Shown here: positions 11,456 through 25,621 of the stretch, piece after piece | Numbering within the stretch: position 1 is the stretch's first letter | Layout: every line of letters starts with the position of its first letter | Source: Stromatinia cepivora | Taxonomy: Eukaryota > Ascomycota > Leotiomycetes > Helotiales > Sclerotiniaceae | Direction: 5' to 3' | Length of the DNA: 64,000 nucleotides | Assembly: GCA_014898415.1 (NCBI GenBank) | Contig: RCTD01000020.1 | Location: 744,001 to 808,000 of the forward strand | The notes under the pieces: generated by a model | What the model saw: the letters and a program-made list of their open reading frames with translations, nothing else | Databases searched by the model: none | Told to the model about the DNA's origin: nothing | Translations under genes and position numbers: made by a program

Positions 11456-13797
11456 CTACGAAGATTCAGAACCCAAAATCTTTAGCTCCCCACCCAAAAA
11501 CTCCTCCGCATTAACCAACTCCGTACTTCCATAAACCACCCTTCTCTTCCCAATCCCACTACTCCCACCCTCCTTATTAACTCTCCTCGTCCACTCCTGC
11601 AAATTACCATACTCATCCATACTACCCCCACCAACTGTAAAAACAATTGCCTCAGTAAACCCTTGTCTGCGCATTCCAAAACTTGGGGTGATCCCCGGTC
11701 CTTGTAGACCACCTGGCATTTCATTCCTTCTGCTCGCACTCGCTGGAGGTACGGTACCTCTTGCATTTGCCGATCTAGGATCAAAGTAGAGATAATCTTC
11801 CGTTTTTGCGATAGCGGAGCTAGAAGCTGATGAAGGATCCATGATGGATTCTGTGATTTTTGTAACAGTAAGATCGCGATTTGCAGGGAGGAAATTCTTC
11901 ACTCCGGAAATGATATTATCAAAATTGGTAGTGATGCCAGTTTCTTTGAGGGATGTGGTGAGGCGGGATGAAATAGAAGAAAGGCCACGGAAAAGATCAC
12001 CGGATGTGCTTGGTGGCTGAGAAGCGGGCGTAGGGGCTGTAGTGAGCATGGTCATTCGGGTTGTGGTGCGAACTCTGAGGTAATTTGTTAGTTGAATGAT
12101 CTGAATAGTACAAGGGTGAAAAACTCACTGTTTAACATATGCTAGAGATGTAGTATCAGCACCTGCCGTTTTCAATGAATCTTCAAATTTGTCCATCTCT
12201 GCTCTTGTAATTTCTTGCTCGGTACTCAAGTACCATATGATGAACAATCTCAATTTATCCGTTGGTTCTTTGCCTTTATCCGGATCATTTATGACATCAA
12301 GCATTTGCGCTTTCGTTTGCTTCATAATGTTTTCCTCCATTTGATAAAAGTTGTCCAATTGTCGGTCCTTTATGCCGGTCAAAAGTCCAGCTAATATATT
12401 CATATGCATATCTAGCACAGCTTTTCGTTCTCTCAATTCTGGAAGTAAGGTAATAGCAGCTTTCAGATGTTGAGCTGAAGCACTCGTATCATTTTGAAGA
12501 TCTTCTATGGAAGAAGCTCCGGTCTTCTTCGTTATATCATTTGCATCGGCCTTATATCGCATCAATTCTGCATCAATATCCTCCGCTACCTGTGGAAATG
12601 GTACAGCAGAATTCTTCGCCCAGAAGAAGTCATTTGCATTTAAATCATAGGCCTTCTTAGTTGTACCCTTTGCTGGATTCTCCTCATCTATTGGTGTCTC
12701 GACAGTAATTCGATTTAACTTCATTTTTAGAACATCGTGTACGAGTGATTGATATGTCCAAGAATGCGACAGCATAGGTATTAAATCAACATTTCGATCA
12801 AGGATAATAAGAACAGGTCTTGAAGAAGGCGCAGTAGTAGACTGTCGATTGCTTGGGGCAGAGAATAAATTGTCTTTCGAATTGAGGATGTGGTCTCGTA
12901 ATTTTCGATCGAGTTTAGCAGAAATCATTTCTGCGGCTGCACCAGGAGGACATCTAATTATTGGCATCACACCTTTTGAACGTTAGCTAAACGCAAAATA
13001 TACAAATACTAAAGATCTCACCCATTGTGACCATAACACTGAAAAGTCCGCTGACGATCCTATCAACCACATTGTCCAATTCCTCATCCTTTGTCTTTGC
13101 GCTGTTTAATGCCCAATATGTATTCTCCTTTCTCATACCAAGACTGAATAAATCCGGTTCCCCCACAATGAAATTGAGGTATTGATCATAGAATTGAGCA
13201 ATATTTTCTGATGTTCCAGCTTCTGCCGTTTGTTTTGCGAAATCTTCTAGTAATGCGCGGGGTATCGAGGAGAGAAAGTTGATGTAGGCAGGGGAATATA
13301 GACCTCTTGAGAGATCACTGGTAATTCCCTTTAAGTTGGCTTCGGTAGGTTCGACTAAATATAATACTGGGACATCTGGAATAGGATGACGATTTGCTGA
13401 TATATGCCTAACTTCATCAGTATTTTTGAAGTAACATTCAAGCTCTTGCTTCCCCGCGCATGAACATACATATGCATTGTAACTCCCCAAGCTCTCAAAT
13501 CACTAACCCGTAGTACACTGCTTATAACATCTCGTCCTAAGTCATCAAAGACCAAGACCTTCCATATTGGTTCCCCATCTTCATTGAGAATTGGTACTGA
13601 TGGAACCGCAATTCCAGTATGTGAAGTTTGATCGTGGGCATTCGCAGATTCGGGAGAGTCATGATTCAAATTTAGCATGCGCTCAATTGATCCTGTAACA
13701 AGATTGTTAGTACATAGTTATGCTGAGGAACTGGAGCATTGGGATATATTTACATACTGATCTGACGATCCCGGAGTGAGTTATGAGAAGTTGCCAT
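11456..13797 (-). CDS. SLY1: SLY1, Sec1/Munc18-family protein of ER-Golgi traffic
   Basis: Five exons on the minus strand: 13797-13758, 13692-13470, 13407-13022, 12972-12129 and 12074-11456. Introns have GT...AG ends, and the joined frame gives 703 residues (yeast Sly1 is about 670). SM proteins of this class bind the syntaxin Sed5 and promote SNARE assembly at ER-to-Golgi and intra-Golgi steps. Diagnostic stretches are SLRDRQI at the N-terminus, KVLVFDDLGRDVISSVLRV, HPIPDVPVLYLVEPT, GLYSPAYINFLSSIPR, YLNFIVGEPDLFSLG, PVLIILDRNVDLIPMLSHSW and a C-terminal FTVGGGSMDEYGNLQEW. The start ATG at 13797 gives the MATSHNSLRDRQI N-terminus expected for Sly1; the first exon is only 40 nt. The gene looks intact. 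Its upstream region is shared head-to-head with the PNUTS-like gene. Confidence 0.95.
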
Positions 13798-13895
13798 CTT
13801 TGTTGTTGATTTAAAAGGCTGACGTTCAGCCAAATTACCTAGAATATATCATGTAACATCAGATCAGACTGACTGCGCAATAATAGAAATAGATA

Positions 13896-13916
13896 AAGGT
13901 CAAGGTCAAGGTCAAG
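13896..13916. repeat. Short tandem repeat (AAGGTC)n
   Basis: Three and a half copies of a hexamer 5' of SLY1. Confidence 0.8.
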
Positions 13917-14259
13917 TAAAGTATAAAATCATTTGACTTCTCTCAAGGACACATTTGCGACTTTTGCGATAGCTTATCCCCAAACTTTAGGTTTCCCGTT
14001 TTCGAGTGAATAACCCATACCTACCTACTTACTGGGTATCGGTTGGTGAATGACTAAGAATGTTCTAGCGGCATTAAAATAGTACAAGTTCTTACCAAAT
14101 GGCGAAACGTTTAGCAGGCGAACTAAAGGACCTTCCCTTTCTTCAAATTAAGTCGTTCCGTTCAATTTCCTGTTCCTTAATTTAATCAACAACAACAACA
14201 ACACCACCATCAACAAATTTCGTGTCTTTCGTACTCTTTTGAACCTTCTTCAAATTCCC

Positions 14260-14333
14260 CCAACTCTTCAACTCTTCAACTCTTCAAACTCTTCAGCTCT
14301 TCAACACCTCAACACCTCAACTCCTCAACTCTT
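14260..14333. repeat. Degenerate tandem repeat (CAACTCTT / CAACACCT)n
   Basis: Eight- to ten-base pyrimidine-rich units built on TTCAACTC, in the divergent promoter region and preceded by an AAC microsatellite. Confidence 0.75.
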
Positions 14334-15772
14334 CCCCAAATTTCATCAATCTGCCCATTTACAAGTTCTCTTTGATTGTTTATTATGGCCGCGACTTCTA
14401 ATCAGAACATATGATCGTACAAATTAATTATTGAAAACAAAAAGTGACCGGATTTGAAAAGAAAAGGCTGCTGGTTCGCTCCTAAGAGCATAACTTTTAG
14501 AGAAGAAAAAAAGGAACCTGGGAGGATCTGAGAGCGCAAAGCAGCAAGATTCAAAAAGAAAAGGGTACGGTAACACCTTGAATACACACAACAAATTTGA
14601 TAAGCCATGCAATTGAAGCTGGCAAAATTATCTACAATTACACCTTTACCCCCCCTCCCCTACCAAAAAATTGTATTGCCATCTCCAAGAATCCTCAATC
14701 TGCCTAGACACAAAGCTTTTACGCTTTTGCTTTCGCATATAGAGGTCGGAAGGGACCGCATTATCAAAAGTGCAAGGTTGAGATATCATAAGTTGCCCGT
14801 ATCGTATAGCACAGTGAAAAGAGAAAAGATCCTTTCCATACGAAAGATCTCTTTATCTATATCATTGTTGCAGAGAGGGTATACTCATATGTCTAGAACC
14901 TGGCTGTACTGGACTATATTGTACTGTGCTGCCGCTGTTGTACTTCTTTTTAACGATAGTATCTCTTGGCTGTCTGGCTCCTGGGGTTTAAAAAAAAGTG
15001 TGTGATGGTACCGCTGAATGTACTCAAACAAAGGGTACTTTCATGGGAACATCACACACTGGTAAATGACCCAGAGGTTAGATGTGATAACGGTCGATTT
15101 AATACTCCATCTAACTCACTTATCATTTACAGTAAAAAAAACTGTGATGATTAAGTGAGTGAGAGAAAGTGTGTTATCGGAAGCAATCATTCATTCATTC
15201 ATCAATATCTTCAATTACTACTATCTTTCAAAAAAAAATTCTTTCGGCAGATCATCACATATTACAAGAGAGTGCAAGGAATGCAAGGAATGCAAGCATT
15301 ATCAGCCGTGGCTTTTGCATACTATACACAGAAATACCTACACACAGAACATACAATATTTTCCTTGCCCACCAAATTAATTTTTTTCTTTACTTTCCTT
15401 TGGTCACATTTTCATTTTACGCCAGCCATCAAGATCGGGAACCCTTTCATCCTATTCATGGGGGTTGCTTGATCAAAAATCTTTTGTTACTTAGTAGCTA
15501 ATTCATATTTTCGTTTAGTTCACCAATAAAACCGTATTAAATCATCCACTTTACCTTAAAACGAATAGTCGACAATTCCAATTTTGGTCTTATACCTTTC
15601 GAGACACACCACTTCTTTTTTCAGACACGCCCCGAGCCGAACCGATCCGAAAAGTTAGATCTTTCTCACTTTTTCAGTTACCCGCATTAGGCGCATTTTA
15701 CCGAGTCATTTTCTCAACTTCCATCTTTCAATAATTCACGTGACTACTTCTCTTTTAGTTCCACGGTCCAAG

Positions 15773-18700
15773 ATGGACGGTGATAATCATGGTTATATAC
15801 CAGATGATGTTGATTTCGATGGTTTATTGAATAATGCTCCTGTTTGGCCAAATACAGCAGACCAATATGGATTCCAGCAGCAGCAAACTCAATCTCAGCA
15901 GCAACAACAGCAGCAGCACATACAAGCAGATCCATATGCTGGATATTCTACCAACCAACCTTCTTATGGACAGCAGTATGATCTCTCTCATCAACAACCT
16001 TCATATAATTCTCTATCATACTCGAGCAATCCTGCATACTCTTCTCAGTACCAACATGCTGGACCATCAGATCTGTTCGGTCCTCCCTCTTACAACCTCG
16101 ATCCTTCCATGCAAGAATCAAACTCATACCATGGAGCTCAAAGCTCTTTCCCCTATCAGCAAAATGCCACCCAACATCCCACAATTTCCCCTCAAACTCT
16201 TCAGTACAATAGCATGTTGGCTCAACAGCAATTAAATAGTGGGATCGCGTCGGCTGCGTTTCAACGATCAAATAGTGGGATTGGCAGTAAACCTGATTAT
16301 AACTATGGCCAAAGGGCACAAAGTAATGATAATCATTTCTTCACTCAACCTCAGAATGGTATTGTGCCACAAAAAATGGCCCAGAGCTTATCCAACAATA
16401 CCGTGCGGTATCCTTCCGTTGCCACAGATCTTGGTCCAAATGAGGAGGTGAAGCAACATGTCCCGCTTGAAGAGAAATATCCTGTCCCGGCACCTGCTGC
16501 TGCTGTCCCTCCTCGCCAACGAGAGATGGCTACCGAATACAAACTTATTGCTCCGGCACCGAACCCACTTCGAGTCACTCATTCAGATCTTGTTGCGAAC
16601 AATACGTCTTCAAGACCTCGATTTCCGTATGCTCCATTCGTTGCATGGGAAGATACGCCTATACAAGTTCCTCCTGGACTAAAAAGTCAGCACATCTGGA
16701 TTTCCTTCGTTTGATATGAAATTTTGCTAACATCCGTTCACTAGATACCATTCCAAAGTATCATCCGAGGAAATCAAGAAGTGGAAAAGAGCTTGTAGTG
16801 GGACTAAATAAATCAAGTGAGTATCATTGGACATCTTTGTTTACCTCAATATTAATATCTCGGTTAGAAACTTCAACGCCAGCAAAAATTTCACAGAAAA
16901 TTCGCGTCCCAAGGGAAAAGAAAACAAACGTTAGCACTTACAAAGGCACTGGCAGATCGGCATTTGATAAAGATTTTAATATACGTGCTGATGGTACAAA
17001 CACACCAAACAAGTCTCCTGCGACATCCACGGAATCAAGCTCTTCAGAGCAAGAATCAAGTTCAGAAGAAGAGTCTGAATATGAAGATGATGATGAAGAA
17101 GAGATGCCACCGCCAATAGATATTAGTACCGTAAGTACACATCCCTTCCCGGTAATTCCTGAATGTGGCCTTTATTATGTGAATGACATGCAACTGCTGT
17201 TACCGTTCCATATTATGATATTCAACGCGTTCTGTGTGAATTGATTCAATGCATCATAATGAGTCATGTCAGCCCGCTCACATACCTCTTTTGACGTTGA
17301 TGAACTGCAATCCGTGTCTGATGCCTTTGAAATGCCACCAAAACGAATACTAACAATAATTAATACAGGTTCGTGAACTCACGCGTCCCAATGATATCCC
17401 CAATGCTGCCCGATGGGATGCCATAGGAATCATCTGGAAGGATCCCAATTCCAGTCCAAGTGCGGCTGCTATTGCAAGTGCTATGAACGATTATGCCAAT
17501 ACGGTTATTGCGCTTCGAACCCAAATCAAGGATACTGCTGCAAAGATCGGAGAAGCGACCACTACATCTAAAGCTCCCGAAGCACAAATACAAAAACTCA
17601 AGGCACTTCGTTCCGAACAAGTCGAGGCTCTTTATCAAACAATTGAGGCGGCAAACAAGCTTGGCTACGGTCCAATTGTTGAAAATCTTGGTGGTCATCA
17701 AAAGTTAGTAAGTGGTCTGACAGCCACACTCATCGAATGTACGAAAACAGAAGACTATCTTGGTAAACTTCCACGGGCTGTATTCGCTTTACTTGCTAGA
17801 TTTCAAACACTCACAGAGGACTTGCTTAAGAAGAGTAAATTTGATGCTCTTGCAAAGCGTTGGAATAAGAAAGGAGATCAAGAAATCAAGGATTACATTA
17901 AGATTATACTAGAGAGCACAACCGACGCAAAGGAAAGAGCTTCTAAGATAGAGCAGACAATGCCAAGTGTTGAAGACACCAAGAAGAAGCTTGAAAAGAT
18001 AGAACAAATTAAACCTCGAACTGCTGAAACCATAAAGCCCACAGCGACTAATCAAAGTTCGAAGAGACCTCATGAAGGAGACAGTACCAATGGCAAACCA
18101 AATAAGAAGTTCGCTACTGATGTTTCCGGTACACCCACGTCGACATCGAAGTTACCCCCAATCCCCAAAAGATCAAATGTCAATCTTCTTGGAATTTCCT
18201 CGAAACCAACTCCAAAGCCTACTCCGAAGGTTGCTCAGCCCAAGAAGAAGGAACCATCCCCACCAATATCATCCAGACTTGGAGATATCTTAGCCAGCAT
18301 CGAAAAGCCACCCGAGCCACCAAAGAAGGCTACACCAGCGGCTGGACCTCCAGAGACCCCAGAGGACAAGAAGCGACGTGAGCGAAAAGAAAGTCGACGA
18401 CATCTCAGAGTCAAATTCAAGCCAGATGATGAGCTTGAGCAAATTCGTTTGTTCAAACATGAGGTGGCAGAAGATGAGGGACGACAAGATAACATGTTGA
18501 GAGATGCACATAATAATCATTCTGAAGGTATGATGCATAAGCAACGTGTTAAGGTTACAGATGATGATGATGATGAACCTATGTCTGCTACGATTGAAGA
18601 ACGACCTTATCCTAATCTGGTTGAAGTTGACCTTTCCAACCTTGATAAAAACACTACTTATGGTCCAAGTTACATCACCAGAGGTGGAAATGTCAAATTT

Positions 18701-19795
18701 GTTACTCCAGAGCAACAGGTACAAGAGCGACGAGAGGCCAATGAGTTACTTGTTATCTATAATGATCCTTCAGAGATCCCACCATCTGCGAAAGAACCAT
18801 CTTCTGCAAATAACGCCGCTACCACCATGGCAAAACAATTGAAGTATCCAAATGCTCCTTGGTTGATACAAAGACTACATGACATTCATCAGTATGGTCT
18901 AGAATATGCACGTACCCTCGCGATTAGTCGTCTTGAAGAAAGAAAGTATAAAGAAATGCGAGAAAATCAAGCCCGTGGTTTCACACAAAATGCTTCAAAC
19001 TCAAATGATGTTTCTTCACCTTTACAACAACTTGGTGGAGCATCACAGTCTAACGCCATCATGGACGCAGCATGGGAGAACTTGCAACGTGTTGTCGCAA
19101 CATTGAAAGGAAAGCCGTACCCAGCTATCGAACCACCTGAATGGATGAACGAAGCTCAAAAGAAGGACTGGTGGGATGGTTATAATAAAGATCACCCTAA
19201 TGCTGCGGAAGAGAGATTTCTTGCTCAAATCCAAGCTCCTCAAGCACCACCCGCCCCACCAATGGTACCTGCTATGCCAACTCCCCAGATGCAGAGTTAT
19301 CAACCACAAATGAGTCAGCCGGCTATGAATTATCAAGCAGCTGTTCCAGACGTCAACCAACAAGTTCAACAGTATCTTGCTGGTTTGACTGGAAATAATA
19401 ATATGAGTGGTGATAATACTTCATCATCAGCTCCTCAACAATTCGATTTCAGCGCTTGGTCCAATAACCCTGCACTCCAAGGCTATGCACCATCACTTCC
19501 TAACGACAGCTCCTCATCACGACAATGGACACCCGGTTATCAAAACGATGACAATCGGGAATCTCGAGGAGGAAAGAACAACCATTTCAATGATAACTGG
19601 AAGCGAAAAAAGGGTTCGGAGTGGAAGAGAGATTCAAAGTGGGAACCCTTAGATGAAAATGGAAATTACAAGGGCAAGAAACAACCGTGCAAGTTTTGGG
19701 GCGAGGGAAAATGTGCTAAGGGTGCTGCTTGTACTTATTCGCATGAACCTGAGGATCAGGGAATGGGTGGAGGTAATGGACGCGATCGTTACTGA
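15773..19795 (+). CDS. PNUTS-like PP1-binding protein with TFIIS N-like region and CCCH zinc finger
   Basis: Four exons: 15773-16685, 16745-16816, 16868-17130 and 17369-19795. The joined frame gives 1,224 residues. Residues 1-300 are Gln/Asn/Ser/Tyr-rich and disordered. IPKYHPRKSRSGKELVVGL follows, then an acidic Ser/Glu/Asp run just before residue 417. After it come a helical LGYGPIVENLGGHQKLVSGL...AKRWNKKGDQEIKDYI segment like a TFIIS N-terminal domain, a perfect RVxF PP1-docking motif (R763-F766, RVKF) and a C-terminal CCCH finger (C1190, C1198, C1204, H1208; spacing 7-5-3). This order matches metazoan PNUTS and S. pombe Ppn1, which bring PP1 to the cleavage/polyadenylation machinery and RNA polymerase II. 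The frame can be extended 11 codons upstream only through a GTG, so I chose the ATG at 15773. Intron 3 (238 nt) is long for this window and has a CTAAC branch site. Orthology is inferred. Confidence 0.8.
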
Positions 19796-22700
19796 GTTGC
19801 GATCCGATCTGCATTTGAACGTGGATGTATCTTTTGTCTTTTGCGAAAATTGCATGGTATGCATGGCATTGAAGGCGTTCCGGATGAGATGAAGAAGATA
19901 AAATATGTAATTTTCTTTTTCTTTCAAAGACGGTTCAAATATTCCGACTTCGGAAAACACACAATACTTCGTTACATCAATATAGTCATGGAACACGGTA
20001 CACTTTTCGCATTTTTTTGATGAGTTGAGTGGATGGATGGATGGGGAAGGAGTTGTACTTTTACGAATACCTTTGAAATAGGTGGCTACTTTTATGGTAA
20101 AGATCACGATGGAATATTGGTCTTGCTCTTTTTACCCTTTTTTTTTGTCTGCGGTTTTGAGGGCTTTGGCTTGGGCTGGGCTTGGGCTTTTCTACTCGCT
20201 CACTCACTCGCTCGTATGACTGTGAGTTGGGAGTGGGAGTGGGAGGGGTGGGATTGGATCGATGGATCGAGATGGAAGTGTATGAGGCGGTTTGTTTTGT
20301 AATATTAGGGAAGTTGATGCATGGGGTTGGATGGGGTTCATGTGGGGTATGGATGGAGGTGAAGGGAGAGGAAGATGGAGAGAGTGGATAACATATCATG
20401 AAAAATGGAAGATGGGTATGGTTGTGTGAGTTTGTTGAGGATGGAGGGATAGGGATGAAATGAGATGAAGGGATGGGATGTATTGGAGGGACTGAGGGGG
20501 AGGAGGAAGTGTATTATACCAATCAATGACTTAAATCATGCGTGTTTACATACCTATATGCATATATACATACATGACCGAGCATAATTACATGACTTTT
20601 TATCTATTTGCTGCCTTTTCTAGAGAAGAAAGGAGTAGAGGGGAGGGGATAGAGGGAAAAAAAGAACTTGATATAATTAGCTATGCAAACCCTAAATCTA
20701 ATCACACATCAGGCTTTAGTAGAGTAGGGTAGGATGGGTATTAGAGTGAGTTAGTGAGTGAGTGAGTAAATGAATATCGAAATTAAAATTAATGATCTTT
20801 TGACTTGATTATGTATATATAATCCTCTGATTCTTCATACTATATTCTTTTATTGTTCTTTGTTAGTTAATATTTATTTATTTATAGTCTTGTACCAGTG
20901 AGATTTCTTGACTTTTTTATATAATTGTGTAATATATTATTGTTTTCCTGTTATCTTTTTTATCTTTTCTTCTCCTCTTCTTTTCTTTTAGGAGATCGTT
21001 AATTTCGAAATGGGGGTGTGTATATACTAATTTCTGAATCCTGATCCTGATCGACCCCAGTGTACTGGACACGTAGGTATAAGTATGGGAATCTTGGGTT
21101 TGGGTTCTGGGATATTACATCTGGGGGATCTTGGAGGAGGAATTTGAAGAGGAAACTTGGAGGATATATGGATGTATAGGAGTTTTATTCTCTATTTATT
21201 TATTCGGCTAATATTATTCATATATGTACATATATACCTCTCCAATAACACCAAGAGACGTACAAGACACAGTTTAACCACGCAGCTTACAGAGGAGATA
21301 CACAGTTTGGTTTAGGGGGATTATAGAATGGAAAAACTGGATGAATATTCATATCCATAGAGCTGACTACTCATTCCTCCGTACCTTCTACTACTTCCTT
21401 GGCAAATATATTGATTATCACTCAGTCTGAGATTAAGATTGAAATCGTTTTTGGTTATAATTCCTATTGTTCATGTGGAAGAAGTGCTTGGGTAGCTAGA
21501 AACATTTAGTAAGTAAAAGATATGGATATGGATGGATACGGGAACCGAGATCGAGAGAGAGACTGAGTTACAGAGAACAGAGAGGGAGGGCGCGGAGAGC
21601 TGGGGCTTTGCAACGATACTGTACCACTGGGAAGTTGGTAAGATGGTCACTCGTACATCTCTTTAGGTAGCTAGAGTTCGAGCTGACGAATTAACTGATG
21701 ATTGAATGAATGATCGATCAAAAGTAAGCTTAACCGAGTGTATCATGCAATCCTTACACTCCTTCATCTGAAATTAGTAGAATAAGATGGTGATGAGATG
21801 ATGAGATGAGATCAGAAATTCAAATATGATTTGTGAGATATGAGATGTGATAGAAAATCACCAATTTCCATATTAAGAAAAGGAATGATGAGGGGAAGGA
21901 AAGGAAAGGAAAGGAATTGCACGTATAGTAAGTAGAGCTTACATCGTACTAATGTCGTATTTTTTCTTGAAGAGGTTTAGTTTGGTTTAGTTACCTAGTA
22001 AGGTTATTCTTGTTCGGAAAGTCATGGTATGGTAAGATTGTAGATGGTTAGAGAAAAGTATATGCGCGAGCGAGTGAGGAATGTTAGGCTAGGGTTCCTT
22101 TGAATGTGTTTATGATTAAAGTATGAGGTGGAAGAAAGGGATATGGGGTAGATGAAGAGTGAGGAAATATGAGATATGTGGGAATTATATGATGGAATTC
22201 TGCTAAGCTTGGTTATTTCTATGTATCTTGATGTAATTGCTATGTACTAAGATTACTATTTATTCGTTCATTGATCAATGTATTCGATTCTTGACGAAAA
22301 AAGAGGGAAGGTTTTTCATCTGTGAATGGAAAATGGGGGTTGCGTATGAATAGATGGTGAATGGAAATACATAGAGAAGATTAGGTTGAAGGATTCCAAT
22401 TCGATAAACTTCTTGATGGGAACTTGGGGGCGAAAGGATTGCGTGGGTTGCATTGGATTCTCCACGATCATGATAAAGTAAACCTGGGTAGAGAGGAAAG
22501 GGAATGTGATTAGTTGGATTATATAGCCGTCTAGATGTCTATGTGAGGCTAAATATTGAAAGGAGGGGAATTGGTGAGTGTGATGATGATATATTTCTTT
22601 GTGGTTCGATGTTTATGTTTGGGTTGAAGAATGTGATATGGCAATGAACGAATGTATCTTGCTCAAGGGAGTATTTTTTTTGAAAATGATAACTTTATGG

Positions 22701-23700
22701 TTTTTGAAAACACATTGCGTTAACCACATCGAATTCACTGAATGAGCCACGAAATATAATCGGTTTTATCCCTAACTCAACATCAAGTATATATACACTG
22801 ATCTGATGATACTCATACATTCTTCCACATCCTTTTCACTCCTATCCCCTCCCACACCGACCAAAATCACATCCTTCACCCTCCGATATCGAATGTCCGA
22901 ATCCTAAAAGTCATAGATTAGATTAAAAAATTCAGAACGTAAGGAAAACCGCATGTGCAACCCCTCAACGACCCTATTACTCGAGAATCTGTAGCTGATT
23001 GGTCTAAAATGACTGGTTTGTGTGAGTTAACTGGGGTGAACTTGGTGGCTTGAGCTGAAACATAGATTATCCTGGTGAAGATTATAAAATTTTGAAATGT
23101 AATGGTGAGATGTAATGGTGGATGTGTGTAAGCAGGTGGGGTGGTTTGGGATGGGCACTAGGGATGCATGATTTGGGAGAGAACGGTATGCGCCGGATAG
23201 GGGAATGAAAATAGGAAGTGCAGTTCCGGTGGGTTGAGCGTTTGGACTATACAGGAGAGGGGTAGATTTTAGGCTAGTATGTAGTGAAAGACGGCTGGCT
23301 GAGATGTGAGAGGAGGGATGCTAGGATGTTAGAATGCTAAATAAGGGGTGAGGGGCAAGGTCTTGGTGAGATGGGATGGTGGGATGGGATATGAGGGGAT
23401 ATGAGGGGATATGAGGGGATGATACCATGTGGTTGTGATCCGATTGATTGATTCTGAACCTATGCGCAAGTGAAGATTGGTGGGATGGGTGGTAGAGAGG
23501 GGAGGGCGTCGGGTAATCTATGTAATTTTGTTTTGTAAGCATTCTTGTGATGAAGTACTTCGCTGTGAATTTTGAATGTAGCCCAGCTGGTAATGTGATG
23601 AGATGAGGTTAAATGCGAATAATGAGATATTGATGATGAGACTGAGTAAAAAAAGAGTGTACAGTAATCACTTTGAGGTATGTTGAAGAAAGGCTTTTGA
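19796..23700. other. Geneless purine-skewed intergenic region, proximal part
   Basis: It begins with the 3' UTR of the PNUTS-like gene. The plus strand then becomes rich in G and A with many GGGATGG/GATGAG words, especially 20020-20500 and 22300-23450. Open frames here translate to low-complexity Ser/Pro/His/Thr or Gly/Trp/Glu runs and overlap in several phases, as expected from skewed DNA. No conserved protein, tRNA or transposon was recognised. Confidence 0.5.
23391..23420 (+). repeat. Tandem repeat, 3 x ATGAGGGGAT
   Basis: Three perfect 10-bp units inside the purine-skewed region. Confidence 0.9.
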
Positions 23701-25621
23701 GATTCTTTGCGAGCTTGACTCTGACGATATGTCATAGCTTGATGATTCATTTTATATTACTGAAGCAAGTTCTCCGAAGTAAATCACAAGAAGTGAAATA
23801 CTCATTGGTAAACATAGAGCAAGTCAGACATATATCCATGAAGACGGATATTCTAACATATCGCCACCGCAGATTTCCAAGACCTTCTTAGTGGAATATC
23901 CAAGGCGGGTGGTATATACCATCCAATAGAAAGACGTCCGATGTTAATGTATGCGCATGTGTATGCGTGTATGTGTAGTTATGCTGTCGGCTTATGTAGG
24001 ATAAATTCCGCGGAATGTTCAATCCAACCTTGACATAGATCTCGGTCAGCAACAACGACACAACCCCCAAGATGACGATTGATTAGAAGAATCGCTAGCT
24101 TCTCCAAGAACAGCAACAATATCGGAAGTGGTAGGTTTAAAGATAACAAGGGAAGAATTTCAAAGCTTATGCGGTATATGAATAGGCTTTAGGGTTTAAT
24201 CCTTCAAAGATTTTGGCAACGGGAGTTCTAGTCAGCGCCGACCGTTTATAAGTTTGAGATGTAAATATTAATAAACCCTGGTATTTGGGGGTGGACATCT
24301 GAAATGCCGGAACTCTTTGCAAGGGAACAAGCGAGTTGTGCTATTCATGGATGTCCGGAAGGATTCACTTTTTGAGGCAAACGAAGGCAAAACATGAAAT
24401 GCGGCCTGGAACTTGCGGAACTGCGGAAAAGAGAGCTGTAATGTAGGGCTGTATGCATGTGAGGTTTGCTAACTATTGAGAGTTTTGAGGATATACGAAA
24501 TTATTACAAGCGGTGAAGAAACTGATCAAGCGTGGGGATTTGTAGGGTTACAGTGGTATTCATGTACTGCCATTTCTATCATTTTGGTATGTATCGAAAA
24601 CAATCCCCGAGAAGTATATATGAATGACGAGGGATTTGCTTTTGAGAATGAACATGTGCAAATTGGGGGCGATAAACAAGTATAATGATGTGGTTACTTG
24701 AGTGCGTATGAAGAAAAAAAGTATTATGTAGCCTCCGACTATTGGATGACTAGAAAACGAGCAGTCAGTCGCTCAAGGTTGTGAGACTTCCATGCAAACC
24801 CCTTTCCCAGCTATCAAATGGCGATAATCGTTTGAGGAAAGCTTGGTAACATGTATGTCGTAGAATTGGGATGATCGAAATACATGGGCCATGAGGCACA
24901 CATCTGTTGAGTTCATTGGGATATGTAGTGCCTAGGAGCTGGCTTGATTGATCAAAAGAATGACAGCAAGCTCGGATAGAATTATCAGTAGTGCAATCCA
25001 AAGAAGGCATCCTAAAACGATTAGAACTGCATCATATTTGGTCATTGGGCATTATTAGTACCAGTGAGACGAATCATGCTAGAGGGAAGTACTCCTACGT
25101 TCAGGATACAACAAAGTAAAAATGGGTCATAAGGCCGCTTGCTAGATTGCTCCCTGCTCTCTGAGTAGTTCATGCACCATAGCAACGGAGAAAGCCATCA
25201 AGGTCTATTATCTAGTCTTTCAAACTAATGTTTTGTGGCAAAGGTGTATTCGTGAAGCAACTATGAAAAAGGGTTGACAGCTGAGTCCTTGGCCTTAAAG
25301 TGTTGCATCTTTGAGAAAACCACTCCCATACCGATATTAACTCGGAGTCATAATCCATGTTTTCTTTTATCTGCTTTCGAGGTAGCAAACTACTTGAAGT
25401 AGCAGGTAGATTCATTCGGCTTAGGTGAGAGGCATTTGTTGTACATTGATGGTTTAGCAAAATGCTCCGCTGTAAGCTTCTACAAGGCGTAAAGAACAAG
25501 GAGTCGGGGCGAAGGAAGGTAGTGAGACAGATCCACTCGTGATTTATGAAAGTCCACATCATCTCAAGAGTGGAAAAAGACTTTGGATGAATTGCCACAC
25601 ACTATCGATCATACTGTAGAT

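Larger units (their letters stand above)
13798..15772. promoter_or_regulatory. Divergent promoter region SLY1 / PNUTS-like gene
   Basis: About 2 kb separates the two start codons. It contains AAGGTC repeats (13896-13916), an AAC microsatellite (about 14186-14204), a pyrimidine-rich CAACTCTT-type tandem region (14260-14333) and poly-T tracts. Frames here (for example 15155-15501) cover low-complexity sequence and overlap each other, so I do not accept them. TCTCTTTTAG just before the ATG at 15773 could be the 3' end of a leader intron. Confidence 0.45.

Noticed and set aside
15155..15501. Three overlapping ORFs of 73-110 codons between SLY1 and the PNUTS-like gene
   Set aside because: All frames of the same low-complexity promoter DNA; no coding bias or family match.
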